From the NCBI GenBank assembly GCA_030248135.1, contig JASANC010000914.1, forward strand, positions 1-64,000: a DNA stretch of 64,000 nt. The letters are read 5' to 3'. Positions 40,255-50,796 of the stretch are shown piece after piece (within the stretch, counting starts at the first letter, position 1; the number at the start of each line of letters is the position of its first letter). The position numbers and the translations under genes are program-made. The DNA is from Theristus sp. LFF4_11. Its lineage: Eukaryota; Nematoda; Chromadorea; Monhysterida; Xyalidae. Below the pieces are notes generated by a model. That model was given only the letters and a program-made list of their open reading frames with translations. It did no database searches and had not been told where the DNA came from.

Positions 40255-40273
40255 TTTGTTGCGTTGTGATCAT
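20491..40273 (-). CDS. sall (spalt-like): Spalt/SALL family C2H2 zinc-finger transcription factor
   Basis: Fifteen exons on the minus strand: 40273-39862, 31292-31186, 30880-30422, 28100-27588, 27327-26815, 25730-25609, 25467-25292, 25177-24912, 24668-24167, 23742-23316, 23233-23077, 22772-22232, 22118-21956, 21682-21526, 21198-20491. All phases close, giving 1740 residues. TAA precedes the start ATG in frame. In order: polyQ and Asn-rich N-terminus; [10 protein letters not shown] (79-88), the SALL motif that recruits NuRD; a C2HC finger (CGRC..HKQQC, about 147); [10 protein letters not shown] (327-336), the Gln-rich oligomerisation segment; a finger pair around 425-505; SALL pair one ([15 protein letters not shown]) plus the single finger CPICQKRF; polyQ; the central pair ending [16 protein letters not shown]; the carboxy pair ([11 protein letters not shown]); and a last finger CSVCGQK. 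Several introns cut inside fingers. The exon 8 acceptor is AAG rather than CAG. Expected nuclear developmental repressor; nematode sem-4 is the named counterpart. Confidence 0.93.
21333..21367. repeat. CCAAT-armed palindrome in a spalt intron
   Basis: TTGATTGGCTG and AACCAATCAG face each other around a short loop, in the intron before the last coding exon. A further CCAATCATC half-site lies nearby at about 21390. Confidence 0.5.
23536..23630. repeat. (TTG)n / (CAA)n microsatellite encoding polyglutamine
   Basis: About 31 uninterrupted TTG units read on the minus strand as CAA codons. They form most of a roughly 37-residue glutamine run in spalt exon 10, between the single finger and the central finger pair. 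The purity suggests recent slippage and length polymorphism. Confidence 0.95.
25777..26517. mobile_element. Possible TA-flanked CAGGGTG element in a spalt intron
   Basis: CAGGGTGTT begins at 25777 after TA, and AACACCCTG-type sequence (CACCCTG, end 26517) precedes TA. These are the same outer ends as the other CAGGGTG elements in this window. Only about nine terminal bases match as inverted repeats and no transposase is seen, so this is less certain. It sits between spalt exons 5 and 6. Confidence 0.4.
26665..26700. repeat. CCAAT-armed palindrome in a spalt intron
   Basis: CGATTGGTCC and GCCAATCAGCG surround a short loop containing GCGAGCGGG. A third member, GCTGCCAATCAGC, lies about 80 bases further on near 26778-26790. 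Confidence 0.5.
28101..30421 (-). other. Spalt intron 3 (2.3 kb)
   Basis: It is bounded by a GTAAAG donor at 30421 and a TTTCCAG acceptor at 28101. It contains GATTGG palindrome sites near 28111 and 28170-28205 and an inverted repeat at 29637-29962. No exon is seen within it. Confidence 0.6.
29637..29962. repeat. Inverted pair of a dispersed GCGCCCGAACGT repeat
   Basis: The block CGCGCTGTTTCGCGCCCGAA at about 29660-29679 recurs inverted at about 29930-29950. The two arms enclose about 260 bases inside a spalt intron. Related copies lie at 59396-59475 and, more weakly, 23945-24040 and 37608-37680. It could be a small foldback element or two independent insertions. Confidence 0.55.
32024..32060. 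repeat. CCAAT-armed palindrome
   Basis: GCTGATTGGCTGGTGCA is followed after a short loop by GACTAATCAGC. The outer arms pair as GCTGATT / AATCAGC. Confidence 0.6.
35893..35932. repeat. CCAAT-armed palindrome, copy homologous to 36817
   Basis: The arms are ACTGATTGGCTGC and GCAACCAACCAGCG. The loop CATGCTTG is shared with the copy at 36817-36859, showing common descent rather than independent palindromes. A CCAATCAGCTG half-site follows at about 35950. Confidence 0.65.
36817..36859. repeat. CCAAT-armed palindrome, copy homologous to 35893
   Basis: ACGCTGATTGGCTGC, then TTCATGCTTG, then CACAACCAATGAAATGCG. The left arm and loop are nearly identical to the copy 0.9 kb away, while the right arm has diverged. 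Confidence 0.6.
40151..40251. repeat. (TTG)n / (CAA)n microsatellite encoding N-terminal polyglutamine of spalt
   Basis: The run is almost pure TTG, read on the minus strand as CAA, with rare CTG and ATG interruptions. It encodes the glutamine tract (one His interruption) just after the start of spalt, upstream of the RRKQSKPQR motif. Confidence 0.95.
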
Positions 40274-42380
40274 TGTTGACGGACGTTACACTCATCGATA
40301 ACAATTGCCGTTGAGCACTGGAATTTGATAATTATAATTTTCAGTATTTTCAATTTTTGAGCGAGTATCACAAAATTAAAAAGTAACGATTTTCTGCTTT
40401 TATTTACCCCATTTCACAATTCCAAACGTAAGTTAGGACATTTGAATGTATCAATTTGGCAAGTAGCTGATCTAGGATATTTTACGATTATTGCTAAAAA
40501 TAAGACCACCTTTGCAGCACAGAATTTCCAGACACAAAAAGTGTTACAACGGCAGTGGGAAGCAGTATAATACAGCGCCGTGTGATCTTTAAAATGGGAA
40601 TTTTCGAAAGCCACACGCAAACAAATGCAGCGCACACGCGCAGTACGCAACTAGCACGGCGTAAACAGCCAATCACAGTGGTCGCGAGAGGCGGAGCGAC
40701 GTAACTATTGGACATCACAGACACTTGCAGCTGCCTCTAAAACCACGTAGTTAGGTTGTAAAAATGTATCATAACTACATATATGGCGCGCACACGGTGT
40801 TGCAAATTGGCAAGCATTAAAGAAATTCACATACAACTCAGACGAAACTTTTAAACTTGGAAATAATATTGCAAAATGATCGAAGACAGATATAGTGTGT
40901 TCGCGCAAATTGAAAAGGCGGTGATTTAAACAAGAGGTCGTGTTATATTCCTAAAATAAGATTAGTTTCCAAAAAAGTTTACATCGGGCACCTTATTCGG
41001 CGAAAAATTGCAGACCCAACATGATAATTATAATTGATTGCGAAAAATTCTCCGTATGCAAAAAACTTATTGGTCTGAATGAATGAAAATGCTTTTTTGA
41101 GACCAACTCGATAAGATTCAATCGTCACACGCAAATTCTAGGTACATTTTGCCTGTGGATGTGAATTACGCAAAACGAACGGCAAAACAATAATGTAACA
41201 CGGTCATTATGGAGTGGCATAAACATTATGTGGAAAATCACAGCGGATGTGTTTTTTAATGAAACGACCACTTCTCTACACATTATATTTTACTTTTCGT
41301 TATGAAGCAACGAGAGATTGTTGGTTGATGAACAGAAATTAATATTTTGTTAAAAAAGCGTTCTTCATGTATGTATGAGCAGCGATGATTTCCATAATGT
41401 GACAGTGTACATTGTATAATTGTTGATTTGTACTTTATTTAAAATTCTGCACATGAAAAACCTCGGGAGATATTGGCATAAATTAATGCAACCTGACGTG
41501 CGTATACATACATATATACGACAGAGAATGCCACGGAGAAGTGATCATATGAAAGGTTATACAAACATATTTAAAATTGATAATTTTCTTTCTCGCCACC
41601 GCGCGCACCAGAAAAAAGTCTCCATGGTCCGTATAAATTATTGTTCGTCATTTTTTGGCAGAAAATTTTGTCTCCGCGTACACGCATAATGATTTTTTAG
41701 CGACAACGCGAACATCTTGGGTTAAAATGGTTTTTGTTTTATTTTTGGTATATTGATTATGAAGTATCGTTTCGCCGCGCTTGAACGGTGAAATTTGCCG
41801 CGAAAACAAGATCCTGTCGAGTTTCTGCACTGCTCATGCAACAGCAGTGGCAGTCAAAAGTATGAAAACCGTGCGTGCGCATGTGCGTAACAAAGCTTTG
41901 TAAATTCTACAAGCGTTTCATTTTGTTTGTTATTGTATCGTTGTTTGATATGTGATAGAAGTATGTGGTAATAAAAATGCGCGCCCATTACGACCATTAC
42001 AGCTGAAACTTACAGCGCTTTTGCGCTTCCGTAAGTGTCATCTAAAAATGTTGAAACATTTGGATTTCTATTGCGGATTGCGGAAATTGACAAAAAACGG
42101 CGAAAAAGCATTTTTAAACAAACACCGCTCATCAAAACGTGCATTTAATTTATCTAACCAAAAAATAAGTTGAGGTTCAAAAATTTCGGCTTTTAAACTC
42201 TAGGTTATGCTGACGCTGATGTGTGAAAGTCGATGACACACACAGACACGTGCGCACAGCGTCTCCATATTTTTGGCCGTCACTTGTGCATACAACATGT
42301 ACATTGAAGTTATAAAGTCAACATACAGTGTATCTTTTTTGCCAACGTTCACTTCGGGTGTTTGCTCCATTTTATGTATA
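40274..42380. other. 5' flank of spalt, no gene recognised
   Basis: AT-rich sequence upstream of the spalt start codon, with one CAGCCAATCAC half-palindrome near 40668. The promoter must lie in this direction, but no core element can be picked with confidence. No coding exon is visible. Confidence 0.45.
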
Positions 42381-42967
42381 CAGGGTGATAAAAAACCGTC
42401 AACAGCGAAAACGACTGGCATACAGAACTGATGCAACATCTTGAGCTGAAACTTGCATCCGTGAAAAAATATAGTCGTTTGCTGTTAACGTTTCAGTTTG
42501 AAGCAGTTCCCTAAATTCAGGACATTTGACATTTTCCATATTATTTTCTTGCCGAAGCTTGCAAAAATTGATTCGAAACAAAAGAACTGAGTTCCTCTGT
42601 TCTTCAGTCCAGTGGTTGTTCAGAGAACTTTATGAAAGAACAAAAATGGGAACACACTTACTAGTAGTAGCACAACTAAAAATCAAAATTTGTAAAAAAA
42701 CAACTTAAAAACAATGGGGCATTCAAACGAGTGTGTTTTTACGCACACAGCGCACTTGTGCACATTTTGGCTCATGTTGCACGCGCGTCACATGGCGCAA
42801 AGCCAGGGTTTACAATTGTCTGTTACACTGCGGCTAATTAGCGCCGACCGCTTTAGCTGAAATTTAAACATGACAAATTCTTGCACAGCAGTAAGCTTCA
42901 GATCAAGAAGTTGTTTCAATTCTGAATACCACCCGCGTTTACTTTTTTGATGTTTTTTTCCACCCTG
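42381..42967. mobile_element. TA-flanked mariner-type remnant
   Basis: Left end CAGGGTGATAAAAAACCGTC and right end (reverse complement) CAGGGTGGAAAAAAACATC are inverted repeats. They continue imperfectly for about 60 bases (shared CAGAA and CAAC blocks). TA flanks both ends, and the right TA merges with a (TA)n run. No intact transposase is seen in 587 bp. Confidence 0.7.
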
Positions 42968-44390
42968 TATATATATATATATATACTGTATATAAATGAG
43001 TTGGGAACCTTTTCGTTAATTTGAAAATTATATTTGAAAAATTGATGAAATTAATATTATTGCGCGCGCATGGTTTTTGTCCGCGGCAGAAATTAGTAAC
43101 TTTATGACGTTTTTGTCGTTATTCCTGCGGTCGTTAACCGTTGACGAATCAAATCACACAGTGGAGTGGAGTCACTATTAAAAAACGTACCTACATATAT
43201 TTTGTTTCATCGTTTTATGTTTGCAGTTTCAGATGTTTTTGCGATTATTTTTATGAGTGATTTGTGTGTATTTTATGCATTTGCGACGCGAGAAACGGCA
43301 CTTGTTTTTCTATTATTTCCTTTTTTGGTTTGGCAGAGAAACAGATTGAAGTGTGCAGATAAATTCGCTCGTTTTATATTTTAGTCGGTAAATGGTGTCA
43401 TGTTAAAGTTAAATATCGCATCGATTCCTGCAGTAGAAATCGGGAAGACTCAACACCAAACAAAAAATTCACATCGCGAGTAATTAGATTTTTCAACTTT
43501 TTGTTATTTTCATTGTGAAAGTTTGCAAAGGTACTTATGAACGAAAAAGATTCTATGACGATTTGTTCCACAAATTTGTGGCAAGACAAAGCCCACATAC
43601 AGTCTGTCTATTTGGTGCTGTCATTCCGGTATATGTTATTACAGCGTGTGTTTGTGTTTACAAGAGTTCTTCGGGCCTTTTTGAAAACATTTTGTTTGTT
43701 GATATTGCGACTAGTTTATACTGTTTACCTGATTTCTCTTTGTATTTTTCACACAAATTTGAAGAATAATAAAAAAATCGCGCCCTAACCTTAACGCAAT
43801 GCGTGCAGCGTAAAAATTGTTTCTGTTATGAATGTTTAATGTCATGACTTTTGGATATACCTTTTTTGCGTTAGTAGTACGCGACGACATACAATGTATG
43901 TAACGTTATTAAATTAGTGTGGAAGACAACAGTATAAATCTTTTTTATGTTGTAAAAATAATAATCTTACTGGATAAAATTAAAAACCAACAATTTGTGG
44001 CAGGAAAATGCTATAAAACGGAATGCACGGATTCTCTCATCTAAAATTCACAAAACTCGGCAAACAAACAATTTCAAAATGCGGATAATTAACGCCTTCA
44101 TGAATACACGATGAAAAGAACGTCGTGTGTTTACGCAGAAGCACATCTTACAAAGCAGAACCAAGCTTCGAATCACTGAAAGAGTATCAGCAAGATCGTT
44201 CAATTATAAGCAACATCGTACACTATCTTGCATCGAAAGGTCTGTCATCGCTCAAAGACACTGTTAACGTGCTTCTTTACAGCGCGTAGTAATCTGGATG
44301 AATTATGATCTAATGTCGTTGCGCTGTTTAAATAGCATTAAAAAGCGCAAAACAAGTGTTTCCACCGCATGGGGGAAACTTAGCAAAGCT
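42968..44390. other. Non-coding stretch with a short TA microsatellite and one ATG-less open frame
   Basis: It begins with a (TA)n run abutting the preceding element. An ATG-less frame at 44104-44289 has a hydrophilic, helix-like composition but no recognised domain. Nothing else can be supported. Confidence 0.4.
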
Positions 44391-45022
44391 ACTTTGCCCG
44401 GAAAAAATTAAATTGTATAAGGAAGAAACAGTATTTTTAACAAGTAAATTCTAGTTTGTACATACAAATGTGTGCTTCAAATGCGTTATAAAGCGTTATA
44501 AGACACAGAAACTTGTACATACCGTAAAGTCTTGCATATAAGGTCTCCTTATATAAAATTGAAAATCAAAAATTTTTGAAAAAAATGGAATTTCGTGTGA
44601 CAGCCTTATAAGTGGGAGGAGGTCTTATAAAGCGAACATCAGGATTCCGGGCCTTATAAACGGGGTAGGATTTCGACCATGTCAAAATTTTAATTTTTTT
44701 TGGTTTCCCGCCGTGTGACACTCCGCCCACTTTTGGGTGGGGGTCTTATAAGTGGGAGGAACCTTATATGCAAGACTTTACGGTAATTATGGCCAACATA
44801 ATTAATGCTGACCTTCTTACCTGTAAGTTGTTTTACCTTTTTAAAAGAGTAATGAGACTACTTCTTCCCAGAAAGGCATTATACAATGTACATAACACGA
44901 ATGATCCACTTCACATGTCAATTATAGCTGATATATGTAGGTTGCACATTTCAAATATACTTTGCCTGGAAAAAATTAAATTGAACAAGAAACAGTAATT
45001 TTAACATGTAAATTCTAGTTTG
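44391..45022. repeat. Repeat unit bounded by ~60 bp direct repeats, holding a nested MITE
   Basis: A block with CTTTGCC(C/T)GGAAAAAATT at about 44392-44460 recurs in direct orientation at about 44959-45022. The interior (44462-44521 plus 44784-44950) matches 48478-48695 closely, including GTAATGAGACTAC and ACACGAATGATCCACTTC. The copy here is interrupted by a 262 bp MITE. The family is unrecognised, and no protein coding is seen. Confidence 0.65.
44522..44783. mobile_element. 262 bp MITE with CCGTAAAGTCTTGC inverted termini, nested in another repeat
   Basis: The ends are perfect inverted repeats of about 23 bases (CCGTAAAGTCTTGCATATAA.. on the left and its complement on the right). TA lies outside each end. 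The homologous repeat at 48478-48695 has a single TA and no insert at the same point. The interior has repeated CTTATAAGTGGGAGG motifs and no coding frame. Confidence 0.88.
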
Positions 45023-46401
45023 TCTTCTGCCTATCGTCACGTCGACCAGTATGACTCCATTTGTACACATTAACTGTTATGTTGAATTTGCAATGTTCTG
45101 ATACAGACTTATCTAAAGCAATCAAACAATTAACTTTTTGACACTTTACCTTGCGCTTAAGACTTGTACATAAAAACAAAAATAAAAAAGGCTTGCTTAA
45201 ATACATACGTACTTGTCTCTCGCAAGTCACAATAATCCAGTTAAACATTCATAATCAACATTATACTTGTATATGGAGAGCAAAAGCCACAAATCATATT
45301 GTGAAACATATACCGTTTAAAGACAAAAGACTGAAGACGTTTTAAAACTCGTTTCAAAAACCTACGCGGAATCCTGGACACCCGCGTTTTCGGTTGTTAA
45401 TTTATGGTTATGATATTTACGCCGTCAAGGAGAACTTACATATATGCAACAAGTGAATCGTCATCACAATGCATTATCACCGTTGAAGTGTGTAAAAATT
45501 CATAAAATTGTACATCATCTGCAGATATATGTACATATCTAACAGCTTTTCTAAAAACCGGCGCGCCGCTCACTTGTCGGCCTGGCAAAAAAAGTACAAT
45601 CGCGCATAGTAGCAGTTGTTTTGATGGATTACCGTACTTGTATGCAGCACCTGCTGCCCGTATTTGTGTCTGCTTAAAACACGGCGTAAAATTTCGTATT
45701 TCCAGATTTCGTTTTCTGTGTCTGTATCATTTAGTGCTTTATAAAATATGGGCCTATGAACTGGTGCCCACAGAAATTTGCATCGTGCATATAAGGTTCC
45801 TCAATTCGCATTTGCAGATGATGAAAAATTATGATGATTTGCAAAACGCGGTGACTACAAGAAAAAGTTGCAAAAACCAGAATGCATATGAACCCGAAGA
45901 ATATAGCCGCGAAGAAGAGAACCGCTGAGATAAAACTGATGGATGATGGGATTGAAAAAAATCACCATGTATAATATCTCGTTTATGCAATCGGGCGCTT
46001 TCTCACGAACCATACATGTACTATACATTTTCAGCCGAACCAGCTTTTCATCTAGGATCATCAACTATCTATTATACCAAAATCGTAGCTGCAGTTCGTT
46101 CGTGTCTGTCTGTCTGTCCACAATTTTTTGTCCGTTCACATTTTATATTGTCCGTCTGATCTGCAGCTTGCTCTAAACAGTCGATCAATGCTGACGGTAC
46201 ACATGATATGTATGATTTTCAACCGTATCATGCGTCTTTTTATACAAATGTGATTTAGCACAAAAGCTATGACACAGTGCAAAATCAGAAAAAGAACGTC
46301 CCAAGGCGAACCTTCAACATCAGCATCGCATTACAAATACAATACGTGCCGAAGGAACGGGTCAACGACTAGTTAAAAAAACACAAAAATGTGTAGTTTG
46401 G

Positions 46402-46495
46402 TTTTAAAAGTTTTTTTTCAATTTTATGGCTTCACACATGCAACCAGTCGGCCGTTCGAGCCATTTACTTTTGTTATGTTTTTTAGAACACCCTG
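46402..46495. mobile_element. Isolated terminus of the mariner-type element next door
   Basis: About 94 bases match the right end of the 46620-47756 element (GTGTTTCAA-like start, then CAACCAGTCGGCCG, CCATTTACTTTTGTTATG and ACACCCTG) in the same orientation, followed by TA. The rest of the element is absent, so this is a truncated third copy of that end within 1.4 kb. Confidence 0.7.
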
Positions 46496-46619
46496 TACAA
46501 CAGCGGTGGCATACTCAGGTTTTTTTTCTTGTAAACCGGGCCGGGCCGTAGGCACGGGTCAAATGGCTATTAATTATAAAACCAAAAAGCTCGTTTTTTG
46601 GTGTACAAACTTGTACATA

Positions 46620-47756
46620 CAGGGTGTCCCAAAAAAACATAACAAAAGTAAATGGCTCGTGCGACCTACTGGTTGCACGTGAAGCCGTGAAATTTGAAAC
46701 ACTTCTAGAAAAAAGGAACACATTTTGTGTGTCCAAATTTTATCCCGAAATTCCACTTTTTCAGTAATATTTCAGCAGAAATACGTAAAAGCTCAAAAAT
46801 CACCTAAATTCAGTTTTTTGACTCAAGATAAACATCATTGTCGTCATCGAGAATCTCATCTGGCAGTGGCACAAGCTCATCGTCAGCTTCAACTTCACTG
46901 ATGTCATCATGTTCATGCTCACGGTCGTTCAGTTTCATGTTTCTCGGCTGCTCAATGTGTTTTCCATTGTTCTCAATGAACGACGACATTCGATGTTTGA
47001 AACTGATGATCACTTTCTGGTGCAGCGCCCGATCATCGATGATTTTTTCCCACACCGCTGCAGTGGTGGGCGCCGAAAATGTCCCGCATTATCCGTCAGA
47101 TGCCCCCAAACGCAGAAGTCAAAGGCTTCATGTCCGGACTCCTCTCGGGTCATTCAATTCTGCCCATGCGGCCGATCCAGCGGTCACCGAACGACGCCGA
47201 CAGCCACTCGCGCACTTGTTTCAATTTTCCTCTTGACTTATGGGTTTGGGACACCTGAAGGAAATTGTGTACCGTTCGGCGCCCAACATTTTCGACAATT
47301 TGAAAACCAAAATTCGCAGTGGTGTGCAAAAAATCAACGATGATCGGGCGCTGCACCAGAATTGCTCATCAATTTCGAACATCGAATGTCGGCAATCATT
47401 GAGAACAATGAAAAAGACATTGGGCTGCTGAAAAAAGTGAAACTAAAGGGTCGAGAGGGAAAATCTGATGAGATCAGTGAAGACGAAGCTGAAGATGAAC
47501 TTGCGCCACTGTCATATGTGAATCTCGATGACGACAACGATGATTATCCTGAGTCAAAATGCTGAAGTTAGGTGATTTTTGAGTTTTTACGCATTTCTGC
47601 TAAAATATTATTAAAAAATGGAATTTCGGGATAAAATTTGGACACACAAAATGTGTTCCTTTTTTTTTAAAAGTGTTTCAAATTTTACGGCTTCACGTGC
47701 AACCAGTCGGCCGCACGAGCCATTTACTTTTGTTATGTTTTTTTTGGGACACCCTG
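46620..47756. mobile_element. Palindromic (foldback) mariner-type element with two opposite transposase tails
   Basis: The ends CAGGGTGTCCCAAAAAAACA and its complement are flanked by TA. The arms stay alike far beyond normal terminal repeats, about 430 bases or more each. Each arm encodes the same decayed C-terminal transposase tail in opposite orientation: minus 47055-46810 and plus about 47240-47565. Both tails show DDRALHQ, a HRMS..IENN motif and an acidic Asp/Glu-rich end. The plus arm also has GHLKEIVYRSAP, resembling the W-G-x-L-K-x-x-V-Y segment of IS630/Tc1/mariner transposases. Frames are broken, so the element is not autonomous. Confidence 0.78.
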
Positions 47757-48225
47757 TACTGTACAATGTATGTGTGAATTGTGTCTATTTTCCACAAAAC
47801 GGCACTTGAAGAACAGTTGTCATACCTCTGTTTTTAGGGTACAGGAACCAATAATTTTTTTTGTTTTTAGCGCTGTTTGTTCAGATTGTCACAAACGCAT
47901 ATGATGCTGAGACAAACATGAATCGCTTAATCATATGCATATCTTTATGGCGGCATCTTAAAGCTGCAAAGATACAATGTATATGTATAACCGTTCAAAA
48001 GCACATATTTTTTCGGTCTTATCTGTTTTTTTCACGCCACACGCGTTATTTTTTAGCGCGGTTAAAAAATAATATGTTTTGATATTGTTTTAGGCTTGCC
48101 CTTGCAACGGACATAAAAACGAATCCATTCTTAACTGAGAAACAAAATACAGGTGCTGTGTGGGTGAAACGTGCTTTGCAGAATACAGCAAAAACTCTTT
48201 CAAGAAGTAAAAGTAATTTATTAGA

Positions 48226-48474
48226 ATGAAGAGTAAACTAAAAGAGTTTTTAAAGATAACACACAAAAGCACTTTAGTTCACACTTCAGTGCTCAGTAAG
48301 CAATATGCAACATACCAAACGTTGTTTTTTAGATCTCTTTTGAAAGATGATGAAGATATTGCTAGCGAACCCCCTCAAAACGACATCCCTAACTCAGAAA
48401 GTTTAAAATGTTTTTTGCGGGCGTTGCAAATTATTATTTCAATCATTTTTCCTCAGAAAAGAGAAAGTTTGTAA
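48226..48474 (+). other. Uncertain 82-codon open frame beside a dispersed repeat
   Basis: The frame starts with ATG and has mixed, hydrophilic composition (KEFLKITHKS.., a DDEDIASEPP stretch). It ends four bases before the 48478-48695 repeat. No domain is recognised and no splice partners are evident. It could be chance or part of the repeat's former host element. Confidence 0.2.
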
Positions 48475-48477
48475 ATA

Positions 48478-48695
48478 CAAATGTATGTTTCAAATGCGTT
48501 ATACAGCGTTATAAGCCACAGAACCATGTACATAATTACGGCCAAAATGCTGACCTTCTTACCTGTAAGTTGTCTTTCTTTTTTAAAAGAGTAATGAGAC
48601 TACTACTTGTCAGAAAGGCATTATACAATGTACATAACACGAATGATCCACTTCACATATCAATTAGAGCTGATATAGGTTGCACATTTCAAATA
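48478..48695. repeat. Dispersed repeat, empty-site copy of 44462-44950
   Basis: It is highly similar to the sequence around the nested MITE (ATGCGTTATA.AGCGTTATAAG, TGCTGACCTTCTTACCTGTA, CATTATACAATGTACATAAC). It lacks the MITE, reading straight through GTACATAATTACGG. A GCTGATTGG half-palindrome follows at about 48701. Confidence 0.8.
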
Positions 48696-49238
48696 GAGCT
48701 CGCTGATTGGTTGTCCTAGTTATATGTTTTATGTTGCAGGCATGTCCAGGTGTGCATGCATTTTTACGTTGGATTTTCGGTCTGGGGACATTTGGATTGT
48801 TCAGAGAACGTCTCGGTGACAAATTGTAACATGACAATAATGAACTACTAAACCTAACCTACACCTAAAATCTCAAACAGAATTGCAAACTTTTCATGAA
48901 ATTTGAGGTAAAAATGTGGTTAAAGCCAAAGTTGAGATTTTGGCTAAAATTGTGACACAATGAATAGCAAGAACTGTGCTATTATTGGTAAAAATTTCAG
49001 CGTGAAAGAGTTATATAGTGGTAAAATACGGTAAGAGAAGTTTTGACGTTTTTTGAAACACTCTGTATTTGAAATTGCGTGGGTGACTGTAATACACTGC
49101 AGCACAACATCACAATTTGTCTCGCCGAAACACTTTATACATCTGAAATAATCGACATAATAACCGCGACATTAAAACACCATTTCACATTCATCAACTA
49201 TGCATCACACGTGTACTTAGAGGTTTGAAAGATACATA

Positions 49239-49909
49239 CAGGGTGTGATTAAAAAAAACGTCAAGAAAGTGAACGGCTCGTGTCAGCCACTGAGTTAATG
49301 GTTGAAGCTAAAATTTTTACGACATAAATTTTAGACCCATGCCTTTGTTGTGTAAAAAATTTGTTCAACAACAATAATTCAGCTATCCACAGAAAAGCTA
49401 ACAATTAGAAACTTTCGCTAGTGAGGCTCGTGCGCAAGCTCATGCAACAAGCGCACGCGTCCAGCGCAACAATGGATGGCGCAATTGTTGTTTTTAATTT
49501 TTTTGTCAAACACATCTGGTTTTGCATTCGTCAACTGCGTTTCGTTTTGTGATTTCATTTTGTGACTATGCGGTTCGAAAAATGTTTTCAACCGTTTTTA
49601 GATATCCTTTTACATTTTCTTGTGACATGATCTAGAAAAAAATTAAAAAAGTTTCTTTGTTTTCAGTGAATATAAACAGAAAAAACAATCTAAATTGTTC
49701 AATTGGCGTATTTTGCCAGTTGGCTGATGTTTCACGTACTCAACACACGAGAAAACGGAGTTACATGTTGCAAGCTCTGCTGATTTCAACTGGATGAAAT
49801 TTTAACACAACAAATCATAGGTCTAAAATTTGTACGGTGAAGATGTTCGTTTCATCCATCTGCACGGTGCTGACACGTTTACTTTCTTGACGTTTTTTGG
49901 ATCACCCTG
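49239..49909. mobile_element. TA-flanked mariner-type remnant
   Basis: Left CAGGGTGTGATTAAAAAAAA and right (complement) CAGGGTGATCCAAAAAACGT are inverted repeats. Both continue with ACGTCAAGAAAGT(G/A)AACG, and further inside share ATTTTAGACC. TA is outside both ends. No complete transposase is present in 671 bp. Confidence 0.75.
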
Positions 49910-50751
49910 TACACACTTCATCAAGCATTCAAAACATCGCATATACATATAATATGGCGCTATTATTTTCTTTGGTCGACCGCGCAATTTTAACGGTGTT
50001 TTCTGCGGTCTGTCTCTCAGACACACACATATTATCAGAAATTCCATACTAGAAATGGATTTCATAGAAGTGGCCGGGAAACAACGAGGGAAAGGAGAAA
50101 TGATATCCATTTATTTTTAATCGCGTCGATTGCGCGGCTTGTCCGAAACAACACAACAGCCTCAATTTGTCGACGTCATTAAATAAGCTGCATGTATGAA
50201 CTAAGGGTCGTATCCATAAAGAAGATGGAAACCATTATGAAAAAGCCGGCGCGGGCTATATGGCGAAGACATACAGTTCACATGTGTGCATTTTTGTTAT
50301 CAGGAGATATGTATAAATTTCCGAAACATTTTGTATTCAATAAACGGGCCTTAGTCGGCATGCGAAATCGCAGGAAACAATGTTTCAGTCTAAAATCTAT
50401 GTGCGGTGTGTATGGAACATCTTTAATTCATGTTGCGAAAAAAGATGGGTGAGTTTGTGCCAGAATGAAAATTTTCCCCATTTCCTACTTCAATGAAATA
50501 CTGTAATAAATCGAAACCAAAACTGAATTTATTGAAAACAATGCCGATATTATCTGCGGTTATTGGCATATTTAAGTTGAAATTAAATAATGCAATGTGC
50601 GGAATAATTGCATGAATGATCAAAAACATAAATTCATCGGTTGCATGTCAGCACGAGGATTTTTCAAAATAAACAAAGGCACATCAGCTATATTGACCGT
50701 TTTTATATTACACGATGTGCAGATAATTGACTTGTAGCTTATTTGAATAGA

Positions 50752-50796
50752 GCACGCTGATTGGCTACACAACCACAGTAAAGCCAATCAACGTGC
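50752..50796. repeat. CCAAT-armed palindrome (best-preserved copy)
   Basis: The arms GCACGCTGATTGGCT and AGCCAATCAACGTGC pair over 15 bases with one mismatch around a 15-base loop. It is the cleanest member of the family. Confidence 0.75.

Noticed and set aside
39957..40304. Poly-Cys (+) and poly-Thr (-) frames
   Set aside because: Other-frame readings of the CAA repeat; the polyQ frame alone carries the [13 protein letters not shown] motif.
44104..44289. 61-codon open frame with helix-like composition
   Set aside because: No ATG, no domain, no splice partner; length is within chance expectation.
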